A DNA stretch of 52,089 nt. Origin: CAYYMH01 sp964472785. GTDB lineage: Bacteria; Zhuqueibacterota; Zhuqueibacteria; Thermofontimicrobiales; Thermofontimicrobiaceae. How positions within the stretch are numbered: position 1 is the first letter of the stretch; every line of letters begins with the position of its first letter. The notes beneath the pieces are model-generated. The model saw nothing but the letters and a program-made list of their open reading frames with translations, was not told where the DNA came from and did no database searches. The translations under genes were made by a program, and so were the position numbers. This document shows positions 17,543 through 25,041 of this stretch, piece after piece. Location of the stretch: the NCBI GenBank assembly GCA_964472785.1, contig CAYYMH010000026.1:1-52089 (forward strand), read 5' to 3'.

Positions 17543-17560
17543 TACAACCGAGTTTTTTTT
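17536..17560 (+). terminator. Terminator/attenuator overlapping a stop codon
   Basis: CGGTTG-ATA-CAACCG is followed by AG and eight T residues. The TGA stop of the upstream GcvH-like gene (17540-17542) lies inside the hairpin. It could reduce transcription into the second GcvH-like gene and the FeS/NrfD genes, in a way that depends on ribosomes reaching the stop codon. Confidence 0.7.
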
Positions 17561-17611
17561 GAATATTATAAATGCATCAACTATTAATTAACATTAAGGA
17601 GAAACTGTAAC

Positions 17612-18301
17612 ATGGCTGCTATTTTTATGGTATTTCTATTTCTGATGTTTTTACTGACCGACATTGTTGTGCGAAAAATTCAAACAGCACGAGCAACCGC
17701 GCCAGTTGATTTACTGGCTGAAACCGGGACTGCGATTCCGTTTGGTTTAAAAGTTTCTGATCTGGCTTTACCGGGTGGGCTTTTTTTTCATCAGGGTCAT
17801 ACTTGGGCTGGAATTGATGCCTCTGGAAAAATTAAAATCGGAATTGACGACTTTGCCCAGAATATTATCGGCAACATCGATAATGTTAAATTATATAAAG
17901 TTGGAGATTCTGTCAGCCAGGGAGACAAAGTTCTTACCATTGAACAAGGCAAAAGAAAAGCCGAATTTAATGCGCCGGTTGATGGTGTTATCAGTGCTAT
18001 TAATGAAGAAGTCCTCAAAAATCCTCAGTTATTAAAAAACAATCCCTACAAAGGTTGGATTTATTCAATCACACCGAGCAATTTGGCACAAAATGTTAAA
18101 TCACTATCGGTTGCAGAAGAAGCAAAAAACTGGTTAAAAAATGAAGTAACCAGATTTAAAAATTTCATTTCCGAACAGTTTGTTGAAGACAAAGTATTGG
18201 GTACAACAATGGCCGATGGTGGTATGCCTGTGGAAGGTATAATGCAACATATGGACGATTTTTCATGGATGAAAATGCAGGAAGAATTTTTGGCAAAGTA
18301 A
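17612..18301 (+). CDS. Membrane-anchored GcvH-like protein with candidate lipoyl lysine
   Basis: A 229-residue protein: an N-terminal membrane helix (~3-20, AIFMVFLFLMFLLTDIVV), then a GcvH-like barrel (FFHQGHTWAGI ... KIGIDDFAQNIIGNIDNV ... NAPVDGVISAIN ... KGWIYSITP). Aligned on APV.G, Lys114 in IEQGKRKAEF falls at the lipoyl-lysine position of GcvH, so lipoylation is plausible; neighbouring Lys116 makes the exact site uncertain. The tail has the TMADGGMP motif shared with the two upstream products. AAGGAG precedes the ATG. The combination suggests a tethered lipoyl carrier working with the FeS and NrfD subunits downstream. This is inference, as no lipoate ligase gene is visible here. Confidence 0.8.
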   Translation: MAAIFMVFLFLMFLLTDIVVRKIQTARATAPVDLLAETGTAIPFGLKVSDLALPGGLFFHQGHTWAGIDASGKIKIGIDDFAQNIIGNIDNVKLYKVGDSVSQGDKVLTIEQGKRKAEFNAPVDGVISAINEEVLKNPQLLKNNPYKGWIYSITPSNLAQNVKSLSVAEEAKNWLKNEVTRFKNFISEQFVEDKVLGTTMADGGMPVEGIMQHMDDFSWMKMQEEFLAK

Positions 18302-18507
18302 AACAATACTTGATTTTTATTTTCTGAATTAATATATTCAAAATCTGTTTTAAAACATCGATAAACAGGACAATAGTTTAACTGTTTTCCTGGTGTATTA
18401 TATTTAGACGTCTGTGGATAATTAATTCTATCTTTTAAAACAATGAACTTTAAATCCAAAATCTCTTAAAATTAGAACTCAATTTTAGTAGGAGGATTGT
18501 GTAATTT

Positions 18508-19272
18508 ATGAAAGGATTGCTTATTGACATCACACTATGTATCGGTTGTGAGGCTTGCGTTAACGCCTGTAAAGAACAATACAATCTACCTGAAGAAGTT
18601 GAACCGGTTCTCACTGCCACAACATGGGCTACTTTAGAAACAAAACAAAAACAAAACGGTGATGAATTGTACGTCCGAAGACTCTGCATGCATTGCGAAG
18701 AGCCGGCCTGTGCTTCTGTTTGTCCGGTTGCCGCATTTAGAAAAACTGACACCGGCGCTGTGATTTACGATAGCAAGAGATGTATCGGCTGCCGCTATTG
18801 CATGGTTGCCTGTCCGTTTTCGGTTCCTAAATATCAATGGGACAAACAATTCCCCCTTGTTCAAAAATGTATTCTCTGTTCCGATCGGATCAAGGATGGC
18901 GAACAAACCGCTTGCGCTCAAGCCTGTCCGACCGAGGCAACTTTGTTTGGAGAACGTGAAAAATTACTCGCGATAGCTAAAAAAAGAATTCGCAATGATC
19001 CCGATAAATACGTTCCTTACATCTATGGCGAACACGAAGTTGGAGGAACATCCGTGATGTATTTATCAGATGTACCGTTCGAAGAATTGGGTTTCAGAAT
19101 GGATTTGACAAAGAAACCATTGCCTTCAACCACCTGGGGCGTTATGTCGCTTGTCCCAAATATAATTTCGCTCGGAGGTTTAGGGCTATTCGGTACATGG
19201 TGGATCATCAACCGAAGGATTAAACTGTCAAAAGAACGCGTTGAAATGGAAAACAATGAAACCGAAGAATAA
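18508..19272 (+). CDS. 4x[4Fe-4S] ferredoxin subunit, no Tat signal
   Basis: A 254-residue HybA/DmsB-like ferredoxin with clusters CIGCEACVNAC, CMHCEEPACASVC, CIGCRYCMVAC and CILC...CAQACP, and a C-terminal membrane helix (~215-238). Unlike its paralogue at 14858-15781 it starts directly at the first cluster and lacks a Tat signal. It is therefore either cytoplasmic-facing or exported with a partner. It is followed after 18 nt by its NrfD partner. AGGAGG lies about 12 nt before the ATG. A cytoplasmic orientation would let this module exchange electrons with the GcvH-like carriers; the orientation cannot be settled from the sequence. Confidence 0.9.
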   Translation: MKGLLIDITLCIGCEACVNACKEQYNLPEEVEPVLTATTWATLETKQKQNGDELYVRRLCMHCEEPACASVCPVAAFRKTDTGAVIYDSKRCIGCRYCMVACPFSVPKYQWDKQFPLVQKCILCSDRIKDGEQTACAQACPTEATLFGEREKLLAIAKKRIRNDPDKYVPYIYGEHEVGGTSVMYLSDVPFEELGFRMDLTKKPLPSTTWGVMSLVPNIISLGGLGLFGTWWIINRRIKLSKERVEMENNETEE

Positions 19273-19290
19273 ATTTTGCGAGGGAAATGA

Positions 19291-20439
19291 ATGAAAAGTA
19301 TACGTTTACCAAAACTCACCTTCTGGCGAGGTGTTCTGTTTGTTATTTTAGTACTAGGTCTCTACTCGACATTTCGTCGTTTTGTTTTTGGACTGGGCGA
19401 CGCTACCAACATGTCCGATGTTTTCCCCTGGGGAATCTGGATCGGTTTTGATGTTGTTTCGGGTGTCGGACTTGGCGCTGGAGGCTTTGTCATTACTGCT
19501 ATTGTATATATTTTTAATTTAGAGCGATATCGACCAATTGTTAAACCAGCCGTTCTGACTGCATTTTTAGGCTATGTGTTAGTGATTATTGGGTTGCTTT
19601 ATGATCTTGGACAGCCGCATCGTATCTGGCATTTACTCATTTATTGGAATCACCATTCGGTACTTTTTGAAGTCGGCTGGTGTGTAATGACTTATACAAC
19701 AGTGTTAGCATTAGAGTTTTCCGGCAATTTTTTTGAAAAAATGAGATGGACAAAATTGGTGAAAATTCAGCATGCTTTGATTATTCCACTGGTTATTTTT
19801 GGCATAATCTTGTCAACAATGCACCAATCTTCATTGGGATCTCTGTTCTTAATTTTCCCGGACAAAGTTCATCCATTATGGTACACTCCATTATTACCTC
19901 TTTTCTTTTACATTTCATGTATCGCTATCGGGCTGGCAATGGTGATATTTGAATCATTTTTAAGTTCCCGTGCTTTCAAAAGACAGTTGGAATTCGATAT
20001 TCTCGTCCGGTTGAGCAGGGTGTTAGCCGTTATTTTAGCATTCTATTTTTTATTTAAAATAGAAGACTTAGTTCGTCAAGGCGCATTTATGGCAATGTTT
20101 GAAGGAAGTTATGAAAGCTGGCTTTTCCTGGCAGAAATTTTATTGGGTGTATTATTGCCAGCGATTCTACTATTTATTCCCAAAGTACGAAACAATCCCA
20201 ACGGCATGTTTACAGCTGTCTGTTTCGCGGTATTCGGCTTTTTCTTTGGCAGAATGAATGTTGCAATTACAAGCATGGAAGGCGTTGCCAGGGCAACATA
20301 TTTTCCTGCCTGGACAGAATGGATGGTTACGCTATTTCTGGTGGCACTCGGTTTTACTGCATTTACGCTGGCAGTTAAATATTTGCCAATCTTTCCCAAA
20401 GAAGGATCCAGCGAAGCTGTCAGTGCGGTTTCCGATTAA
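19291..20439 (+). CDS. NrfD/HybB-type integral membrane quinol subunit (second module)
   Basis: A 382-residue membrane protein of the HybB/NrfD family with about ten helices. It shares with the 13638-14858 protein FPWGIWIGFDVVSGVGLGAGGF, ILSTMHQSSLGSLFL and HPLWYTPLLP. It should exchange electrons between the quinone pool and the FeS protein at 18508-19272. It is the last gene of the plus-strand operon and is followed by a strong terminator. The two modules look like an old duplication that took on different partners: a 13-heme cytochrome for one, GcvH-like proteins for the other. Confidence 0.9.
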   Translation: MKSIRLPKLTFWRGVLFVILVLGLYSTFRRFVFGLGDATNMSDVFPWGIWIGFDVVSGVGLGAGGFVITAIVYIFNLERYRPIVKPAVLTAFLGYVLVIIGLLYDLGQPHRIWHLLIYWNHHSVLFEVGWCVMTYTTVLALEFSGNFFEKMRWTKLVKIQHALIIPLVIFGIILSTMHQSSLGSLFLIFPDKVHPLWYTPLLPLFFYISCIAIGLAMVIFESFLSSRAFKRQLEFDILVRLSRVLAVILAFYFLFKIEDLVRQGAFMAMFEGSYESWLFLAEILLGVLLPAILLFIPKVRNNPNGMFTAVCFAVFGFFFGRMNVAITSMEGVARATYFPAWTEWMVTLFLVALGFTAFTLAVKYLPIFPKEGSSEAVSAVSD

Positions 20440-20467
20440 CAACTAATTATTATCTGTTTCTATAATT

Positions 20468-20506
20468 AAAAAGCTGATGTCGAACAAAATTCAACATCAG
20501 CTTTTT
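20468..20506 (+). terminator. Rho-independent terminator
   Basis: AAAAAGCTGATGT pairs with ACATCAGCTTTTT around a 13-nt loop, 29 nt after the NrfD stop codon. It is symmetrical and could serve both strands, but minus-strand genes already end at 20635. Confidence 0.85.
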
Positions 20507-20634
20507 AAGTTTGTTCAGGTTGCTTAAAACAATATTTGAATATCATAAATTCATTAACCCAATTCCCAGTTTGCAACACTGCGGAAGCCGTTATTACCTG
20601 ACATTCTCAAATTAGAAATCTACCGTAACGACTT

Positions 20635-21165
20635 TTATTGTCTAATGATTGATTGACAATCGCTACAGAACAAAACACTTTTCTCATCAATATCTTCCAC
20701 ATAAGTTGAGCTATTCATGACGCAACCCGGTTTATGGCAATGGTATAAACCGTAAGTATGTCCTAATTCATGAGTCGCCTCTTTTAATAACCGTTCCATC
20801 AAAGCATGATTATCTGGCTTTCCTCCGTAGAATTCGTTTCTCAATCGATAAGTTGAAACGAGGGCGCCGATACCCTCCAGCTGAGCTTCACCAAACAAAT
20901 ATGTCAAAATAGGAATAAACAGATCAACATTGCATACACCCAAAATCCGCGCGGCATCTTTGTGCGGATTATGAATTAATTGTTTCAGGATATAGGAGGA
21001 GTTGTACTGATTTCTCAGCGGATCAAAAGCATTGTTGAGTTTCATTTTCTGGTCTTCAATCAAAACAGGCATGTTAAAAGCGTTGGAAAGATAAAGACGC
21101 AATGAATCTAATAAAGCAGAATCATAAAATTCAATAGGTACAACGTAAATACGTTTTTCTATCAC
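20635..21165 (-). CDS. amzA: Archaemetzincin zinc protease
   Basis: A 176-residue archaemetzincin. The extended zinc site HELGHTYGLYHC matches HEXXHXXGXXHC. The cysteine-rich metal-binding part that follows, GCVMN...CSDC, is also diagnostic. These are single-domain cytoplasmic proteases of unknown substrate. Translation is coupled to the response regulator: the stop TAG at 21168 is followed by a GTG start two bases on. It therefore belongs to the kinase-regulator operon, an unusual setting for this family. About 200 bp between its stop and 20439 holds only the terminator of the facing operon. Confidence 0.92.
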   Translation of the reverse strand: MIEKRIYVVPIEFYDSALLDSLRLYLSNAFNMPVLIEDQKMKLNNAFDPLRNQYNSSYILKQLIHNPHKDAARILGVCNVDLFIPILTYLFGEAQLEGIGALVSTYRLRNEFYGGKPDNHALMERLLKEATHELGHTYGLYHCHKPGCVMNSSTYVEDIDEKSVLFCSDCQSIIRQ

Positions 21166-21167
21166 AT

Positions 21168-22511
21168 CTATTTACTCAGATTATACTTTTTTATTTTGTT
21201 GTACAGGGTTGTTCGATCAATTTTAAGAATTTCCGAAGCCTGAGAAATATGCCATTCAGTTCGATTCAGAATCCGTTCAATGTGATTCTTTTCCAGTTCC
21301 TCTAAACTGTCACCGTACTTTTGTTTGCTCCCAAGTTTGAATGGAAATAATAAATCACTTGGCCTGACTTTTTTATCATCACAGACAACGATAGCCCGTT
21401 CAATCACATTTCTCAACTCTCGTACGTTGCCAGGCCAATCGTAATTAACCAGCATTTCCATAGCCTTCGGCGAAATATCTCCAATCGCTTTGGTCATGGA
21501 TCGTGTATATCTATTGAAATAATATCTGGCGAGCAAAGGAATATCCTCCCTACGTTCTCGGAGCGGTGGAATATCAATCGTGACAACATTGAGACGAAAA
21601 TATAAATCTTCTCGAAAATGGCCTTCTTTCACTGCCTTTTCCAAATCTCTGTTGGTAGCACTAATCACGCGAAAATCAACTTCAATGGACTTTTCACTTC
21701 CCAATCGACTGAAATTTTTTGTGTCCAACACTCTAAGCAGATCCATCTGCATTTTCATGCTAATATTTCCAATTTCATCAAAAAATATTGTACCGTTATT
21801 TGCGCGTTCCAATTTGCCGATGCGCAGACGATCGGCGCCGGTAAATGCGCCTTTTTCGTGACCGAACAATTCGCTTTCCAGCAATGTCTCTGTAAATGCA
21901 CCACAATTTATTGAAATTATCGGTGCGTAACGCCGCATACTATTGCTATGAATAGCGCGAGCAATCAGTTCTTTTCCGGTTCCGCTCTCGCCGCGAATCA
22001 TGACAGTTGAATCTGTTTTTGCCACTGAAGCGACCATTTTTAACACCCGTCGAAGTTGCGACGAAGTTCCCACAATATCATCAGCGCTGGTTAAATCTTC
22101 AATTTTTTGTCGCAGCTGAACATTTTCTTTTACCAGCCGACGTTTTTCAATCGCATTGCGAATAATATGGGTGAGATTATCCGGATCAATGGGTTTTGAT
22201 ACATATTCAAAGGCGCCATCTTTTATTGCTTGAACAGCAGTATCCACAGCGGGATATGCCGTGATGATAATTACCATGATGTTTTTGTCGATACTCTGAA
22301 TATGCCGATTAAATTCAATCCCATCCATACCGGGCATTTTTATATCTAATAAAATTATATCCCATCTCTTTTCTTTAAATTTTTGCAAAGCTGCATCGGC
22401 ATTCTCGGCTGTATCCACGTTAAAGCCATCAGTTTTGAACCATTTGTAAAGAGAGTCTCGAACTGAAAATTCATCATCAACAATTAAAATATTAATGTCG
22501 CTATTGTTCAT
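21168..22511 (-). CDS. NtrC-family sigma-54-dependent response regulator
   Basis: A 447-residue three-domain regulator. The receiver has Asp56 as probable phosphorylation site (LLDIKMPG). The AAA+ domain has GESGTGKE Walker A and an intact GAFTGA sigma-54 contact loop (~218). A C-terminal Fis-type helix-turn-helix (ISQASEILKIDRTTLYNKIKKY) follows. It starts 12 nt after the kinase gene, its obvious partner. The sigma-54 promoter at 16341-16356 is the best visible target; control of the respiratory genes is inferred from that pairing. Confidence 0.93.
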   Translation of the reverse strand: MNNSDINILIVDDEFSVRDSLYKWFKTDGFNVDTAENADAALQKFKEKRWDIILLDIKMPGMDGIEFNRHIQSIDKNIMVIIITAYPAVDTAVQAIKDGAFEYVSKPIDPDNLTHIIRNAIEKRRLVKENVQLRQKIEDLTSADDIVGTSSQLRRVLKMVASVAKTDSTVMIRGESGTGKELIARAIHSNSMRRYAPIISINCGAFTETLLESELFGHEKGAFTGADRLRIGKLERANNGTIFFDEIGNISMKMQMDLLRVLDTKNFSRLGSEKSIEVDFRVISATNRDLEKAVKEGHFREDLYFRLNVVTIDIPPLRERREDIPLLARYYFNRYTRSMTKAIGDISPKAMEMLVNYDWPGNVRELRNVIERAIVVCDDKKVRPSDLLFPFKLGSKQKYGDSLEELEKNHIERILNRTEWHISQASEILKIDRTTLYNKIKKYNLSK

Positions 22512-22522
22512 TCTTCAGACCT

Positions 22523-24124
22523 TTAAATTGAATTTATTGGAAAATTTATTATGAAAGTCGTTCCCTTGTTTACCTCTGATTGGACGTCAACCTTGCCACC
22601 GTGACGCTCTAAAATGCCATAAACAACCGCCAATCCCAAGCCGGTATTTTTATCGGAATCCTTTGTCGTATAAAAAGGTTCAAAAATGTGAGGCAAAACA
22701 TCCTCGGGGATACCAGCGCCATTATCAGAAATTTTCAAACGAAATACTTTTTCAGAATCGGATCGCTCTAAACTCACCCTTACTTCGCCTGTATGTTCCG
22801 GACTGGCTTGGATGGCATTGATGAGCAAAGCAATTAACATTTGCTGAATCGCTGCGTTGTCACAAATTAGCATCGTTTCTTGATCAGTGAAATCCTTGAT
22901 CATTCGCATATTTTTCATCTCAATACCATGCCGCACAAGTGCGATGCTTTTGTCTAAAATTATCTTTAAATCATTTTTTGATATATCCCCAAAGGACTTT
23001 TTAGAAAACAGGAGCAGATTTCTGACAATGTCACCGCAGCGTTTTGATTCATCACGGATTGTCTTCAAATTTTCAATCGAATCTTGAATCGCTTCCTCTT
23101 TAGGATTATTCTGGAGTTTCTTAATGGAAACCTTAGCATAAGTTAATATTCCCGACATCGGATTATTAATTTCATGCGCCACCACTGCTGCCAGTTTTCC
23201 CATGGAAGCCATTTTCTCAGCCAGTATCAATTGATTTTGTGTTCGTTCCAGTTCCTTTGTCTTTTCTTTCACTTTATCTTCTAAAGTATTCGACCAATTT
23301 TGTAGTTCATCCTTTGCCTGCCTTAGTTTTCTTGTCATCTTATTGAACGAGACTGCCAGAGCCCCAATTTCATCTTCCGATTTAATGTCAATTGTATAAT
23401 CCAGGTTGAGGTCTGCAACTTGACTTGTCCCATAAATCAATTTCGAAATGGGAACCTGAATTTGATTTCGAATAACTCTTCCCAGTAATATGGTTGTCAA
23501 AATTATGAGCAATACGGAAAAAATAAGCGTCTTGGTACGCGTTGCTGATGCACTTTGGTCTATAGCACTTAATGATATTTTGATGTCCAGCAGTCCCAAC
23601 AATCGCTCATCCTTTTTATGAACATGGCATGCCGCATTATAACACACCGGCTCGTTTTCGATAGGATTAATTAATCCCAGTATGCGTTCATTATTTTTCG
23701 AACGACTTTCACGAAAGCGGTTCTCTTTGGGTATAGCACCTTTGGCTTTATCGCTGTCATGGCAAAAAATACATTGCTCAGCATTTATATCGACCATCTG
23801 ATAAAGTTCACTGGGTTCATTGGTGAATTCTATCCGCCCCTTTTTATTATAGATTCGTATAGCTTTGATATATTGTTCTTGACCGATATTGGAAATAATG
23901 TTGGCAAGTTCTTCTCGCTCATTTTTTAACATACTTGTATGCGTGGACCGCTTAATTAAATTGCTTGCCTGTATTGCATGATCTCTGATATTGCTTTCAA
24001 TCTGACGGGCGAAAAAATTAATATTGATGTAAATAATGATAGCGAAAACAAATAGCAGAAGAATTGAAAGCAAAATAAATAATTTTAAACTGATGCCTTG
24101 AAATGATTGTAAAAATTTTCTCAT
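22523..24124 (-). CDS. Membrane sensor histidine kinase with c-type heme motifs
   Basis: A 533-residue kinase. It has membrane helices at ~13-36 and ~199-217 that bracket a periplasmic sensor of ~160 residues, then HAMP, a coiled coil, the phospho-acceptor VVAHEINNPMSG, and a catalytic domain with DNGAGIPED and TGLGLAVVYGI. The periplasmic part contains a heme c motif CIFCH (C118-H122) and a second, unusual CYNAACH (C161-H167, four residues between the cysteines). Such sensors are expected to read redox state or a ligand at the heme. It is first in an operon with an NtrC-type regulator and archaemetzincin. Confidence 0.9.
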   Translation of the reverse strand: MRKFLQSFQGISLKLFILLSILLLFVFAIIIYININFFARQIESNIRDHAIQASNLIKRSTHTSMLKNEREELANIISNIGQEQYIKAIRIYNKKGRIEFTNEPSELYQMVDINAEQCIFCHDSDKAKGAIPKENRFRESRSKNNERILGLINPIENEPVCYNAACHVHKKDERLLGLLDIKISLSAIDQSASATRTKTLIFSVLLIILTTILLGRVIRNQIQVPISKLIYGTSQVADLNLDYTIDIKSEDEIGALAVSFNKMTRKLRQAKDELQNWSNTLEDKVKEKTKELERTQNQLILAEKMASMGKLAAVVAHEINNPMSGILTYAKVSIKKLQNNPKEEAIQDSIENLKTIRDESKRCGDIVRNLLLFSKKSFGDISKNDLKIILDKSIALVRHGIEMKNMRMIKDFTDQETMLICDNAAIQQMLIALLINAIQASPEHTGEVRVSLERSDSEKVFRLKISDNGAGIPEDVLPHIFEPFYTTKDSDKNTGLGLAVVYGILERHGGKVDVQSEVNKGTTFIINFPINSI

Positions 24125-24164
24125 GTCACCTTCGGTTATTTAGTTAATAGAACACGACAATAAA

Positions 24165-24193
24165 AATATAATACATATAAATTAATAAATCAA
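24165..24193 (-). promoter_or_regulatory. Possible sigma-70 promoter of the kinase operon
   Basis: On the minus strand TTGATT and TATATT are separated by 17 bp, about 40 bp upstream of the kinase ATG. The region is AT-rich, so chance matches are likely. Confidence 0.3.
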
Positions 24194-24284
24194 TGCTTTT
24201 TTATTGATATGTAAAATTATTGCCCCAGCCCTATCTTTAAAAACAATTCAAACAATCGGAGATAACGAATTGACTAAAATAAAT

Positions 24285-24313
24285 CAAGCCAACAGTCAAA
24301 GAATGTTGGCTTG
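24285..24313 (-). terminator. Rho-independent terminator
   Basis: CAAGCCAACA pairs with TGTTGGCTTG around a 9-nt loop; on the minus strand ATTTATTTTAG follows. It is the second hairpin downstream of the 4-heme cytochrome gene and insulates the kinase operon. Confidence 0.6.
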
Positions 24314-24452
24314 TAGATAATAAGAATATCGTATTAAATTGAAGATACTATTTTTGAATTTCGGATTCCCCTCTAAAATGTAGTCCACCTCGAAGGAAAG
24401 CTACATTTATTTATAATTTAACTGCGAAAATATGTTGCAAAGTTCGCAATGA

Positions 24453-24484
24453 AAAAAGCCAAAAGCATGTACTTTTGACTTTTT
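24453..24484 (-). terminator. Rho-independent terminator of the porin-cytochrome operon
   Basis: A 13-bp stem (AAAAAGCCAAAAG / CTTTTGACTTTTT) with a 6-nt loop, ending in a T run on the minus strand. The single mismatch is a G-U pair only in minus-strand RNA, supporting that direction. It lies about 95 nt past the stop at 24578. The rest of 24125-24577 holds no gene I can see. Confidence 0.65.
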
Positions 24485-24577
24485 AAATTCCAATACAGAA
24501 TATAGCCATTAATTTGATGGATTTCCGTTTTAAACCTTTGCATCAAAAAATCATCATCCTTGTTTTCACGATTTAGC

Positions 24578-24976
24578 TTAATGGCAATCGCTGCACGCTA
24601 TACCGCTTTTTCCGCCTTGTAAATCATCTCCATGACAATTTTTACAGTAATCGATTGCGCCGGTCGTTTCTTTTATATATGCAGCATGGCTACTATCCGA
24701 ATTAAATTGCGTCCACTCATCCGGATGCGGATAAGTTTGATGGCACGTGAAACAGCTAACACCGGATTTGCCGCCTTTCAGATCTGTGCCGTGGCAGCTT
24801 TTACAGGATGCATAATTTGTTTCCAGTACCTTGCTGCCGTGAAAATTATCGGCAGTCGCCGTATTCCATCCATCGGGGTGGCTTTCGCTGGGCATTGGAT
24901 TTTTATCCTCAGAACATCCTGACAGCAAGATAACGATACAAAAAAGCGCCATGATTGTTTTTAAATATATTTTCAT
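24578..24976 (-). CDS. 4-heme cytochrome c lipoprotein
   Basis: A 132-residue lipoprotein: signal peptide with lipobox LLSGC (Cys21), then four CXXCH motifs (CKSCH, CFTCH, CKNCH, CSDCH) in two repeated pairs around GTDLKGGKSG and GDDLQGGKSG. The protein ends immediately after the last heme motif. It is the last gene of the porin-cytochrome run, 65 nt after the 12-heme gene. A lipid-anchored, small cytochrome in this position is likely to sit at the outer membrane as part of the conduit, facing in or out; the side is not known. Confidence 0.88.
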   Translation of the reverse strand: MKIYLKTIMALFCIVILLSGCSEDKNPMPSESHPDGWNTATADNFHGSKVLETNYASCKSCHGTDLKGGKSGVSCFTCHQTYPHPDEWTQFNSDSSHAAYIKETTGAIDYCKNCHGDDLQGGKSGIACSDCH

Positions 24977-25041
24977 GTGTGCCTCGTGTTAATAATTGAC
25001 TCAGTATGTTTAATCGAATTTAGATTTTTCAACGAAACCGA

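Noticed and set aside
16727..18301. Glycine cleavage system H proteins
   Set aside because: No gcvT, gcvP or lipoate genes nearby, extra membrane anchor or cysteine cluster, and context of FeS/NrfD redox genes.
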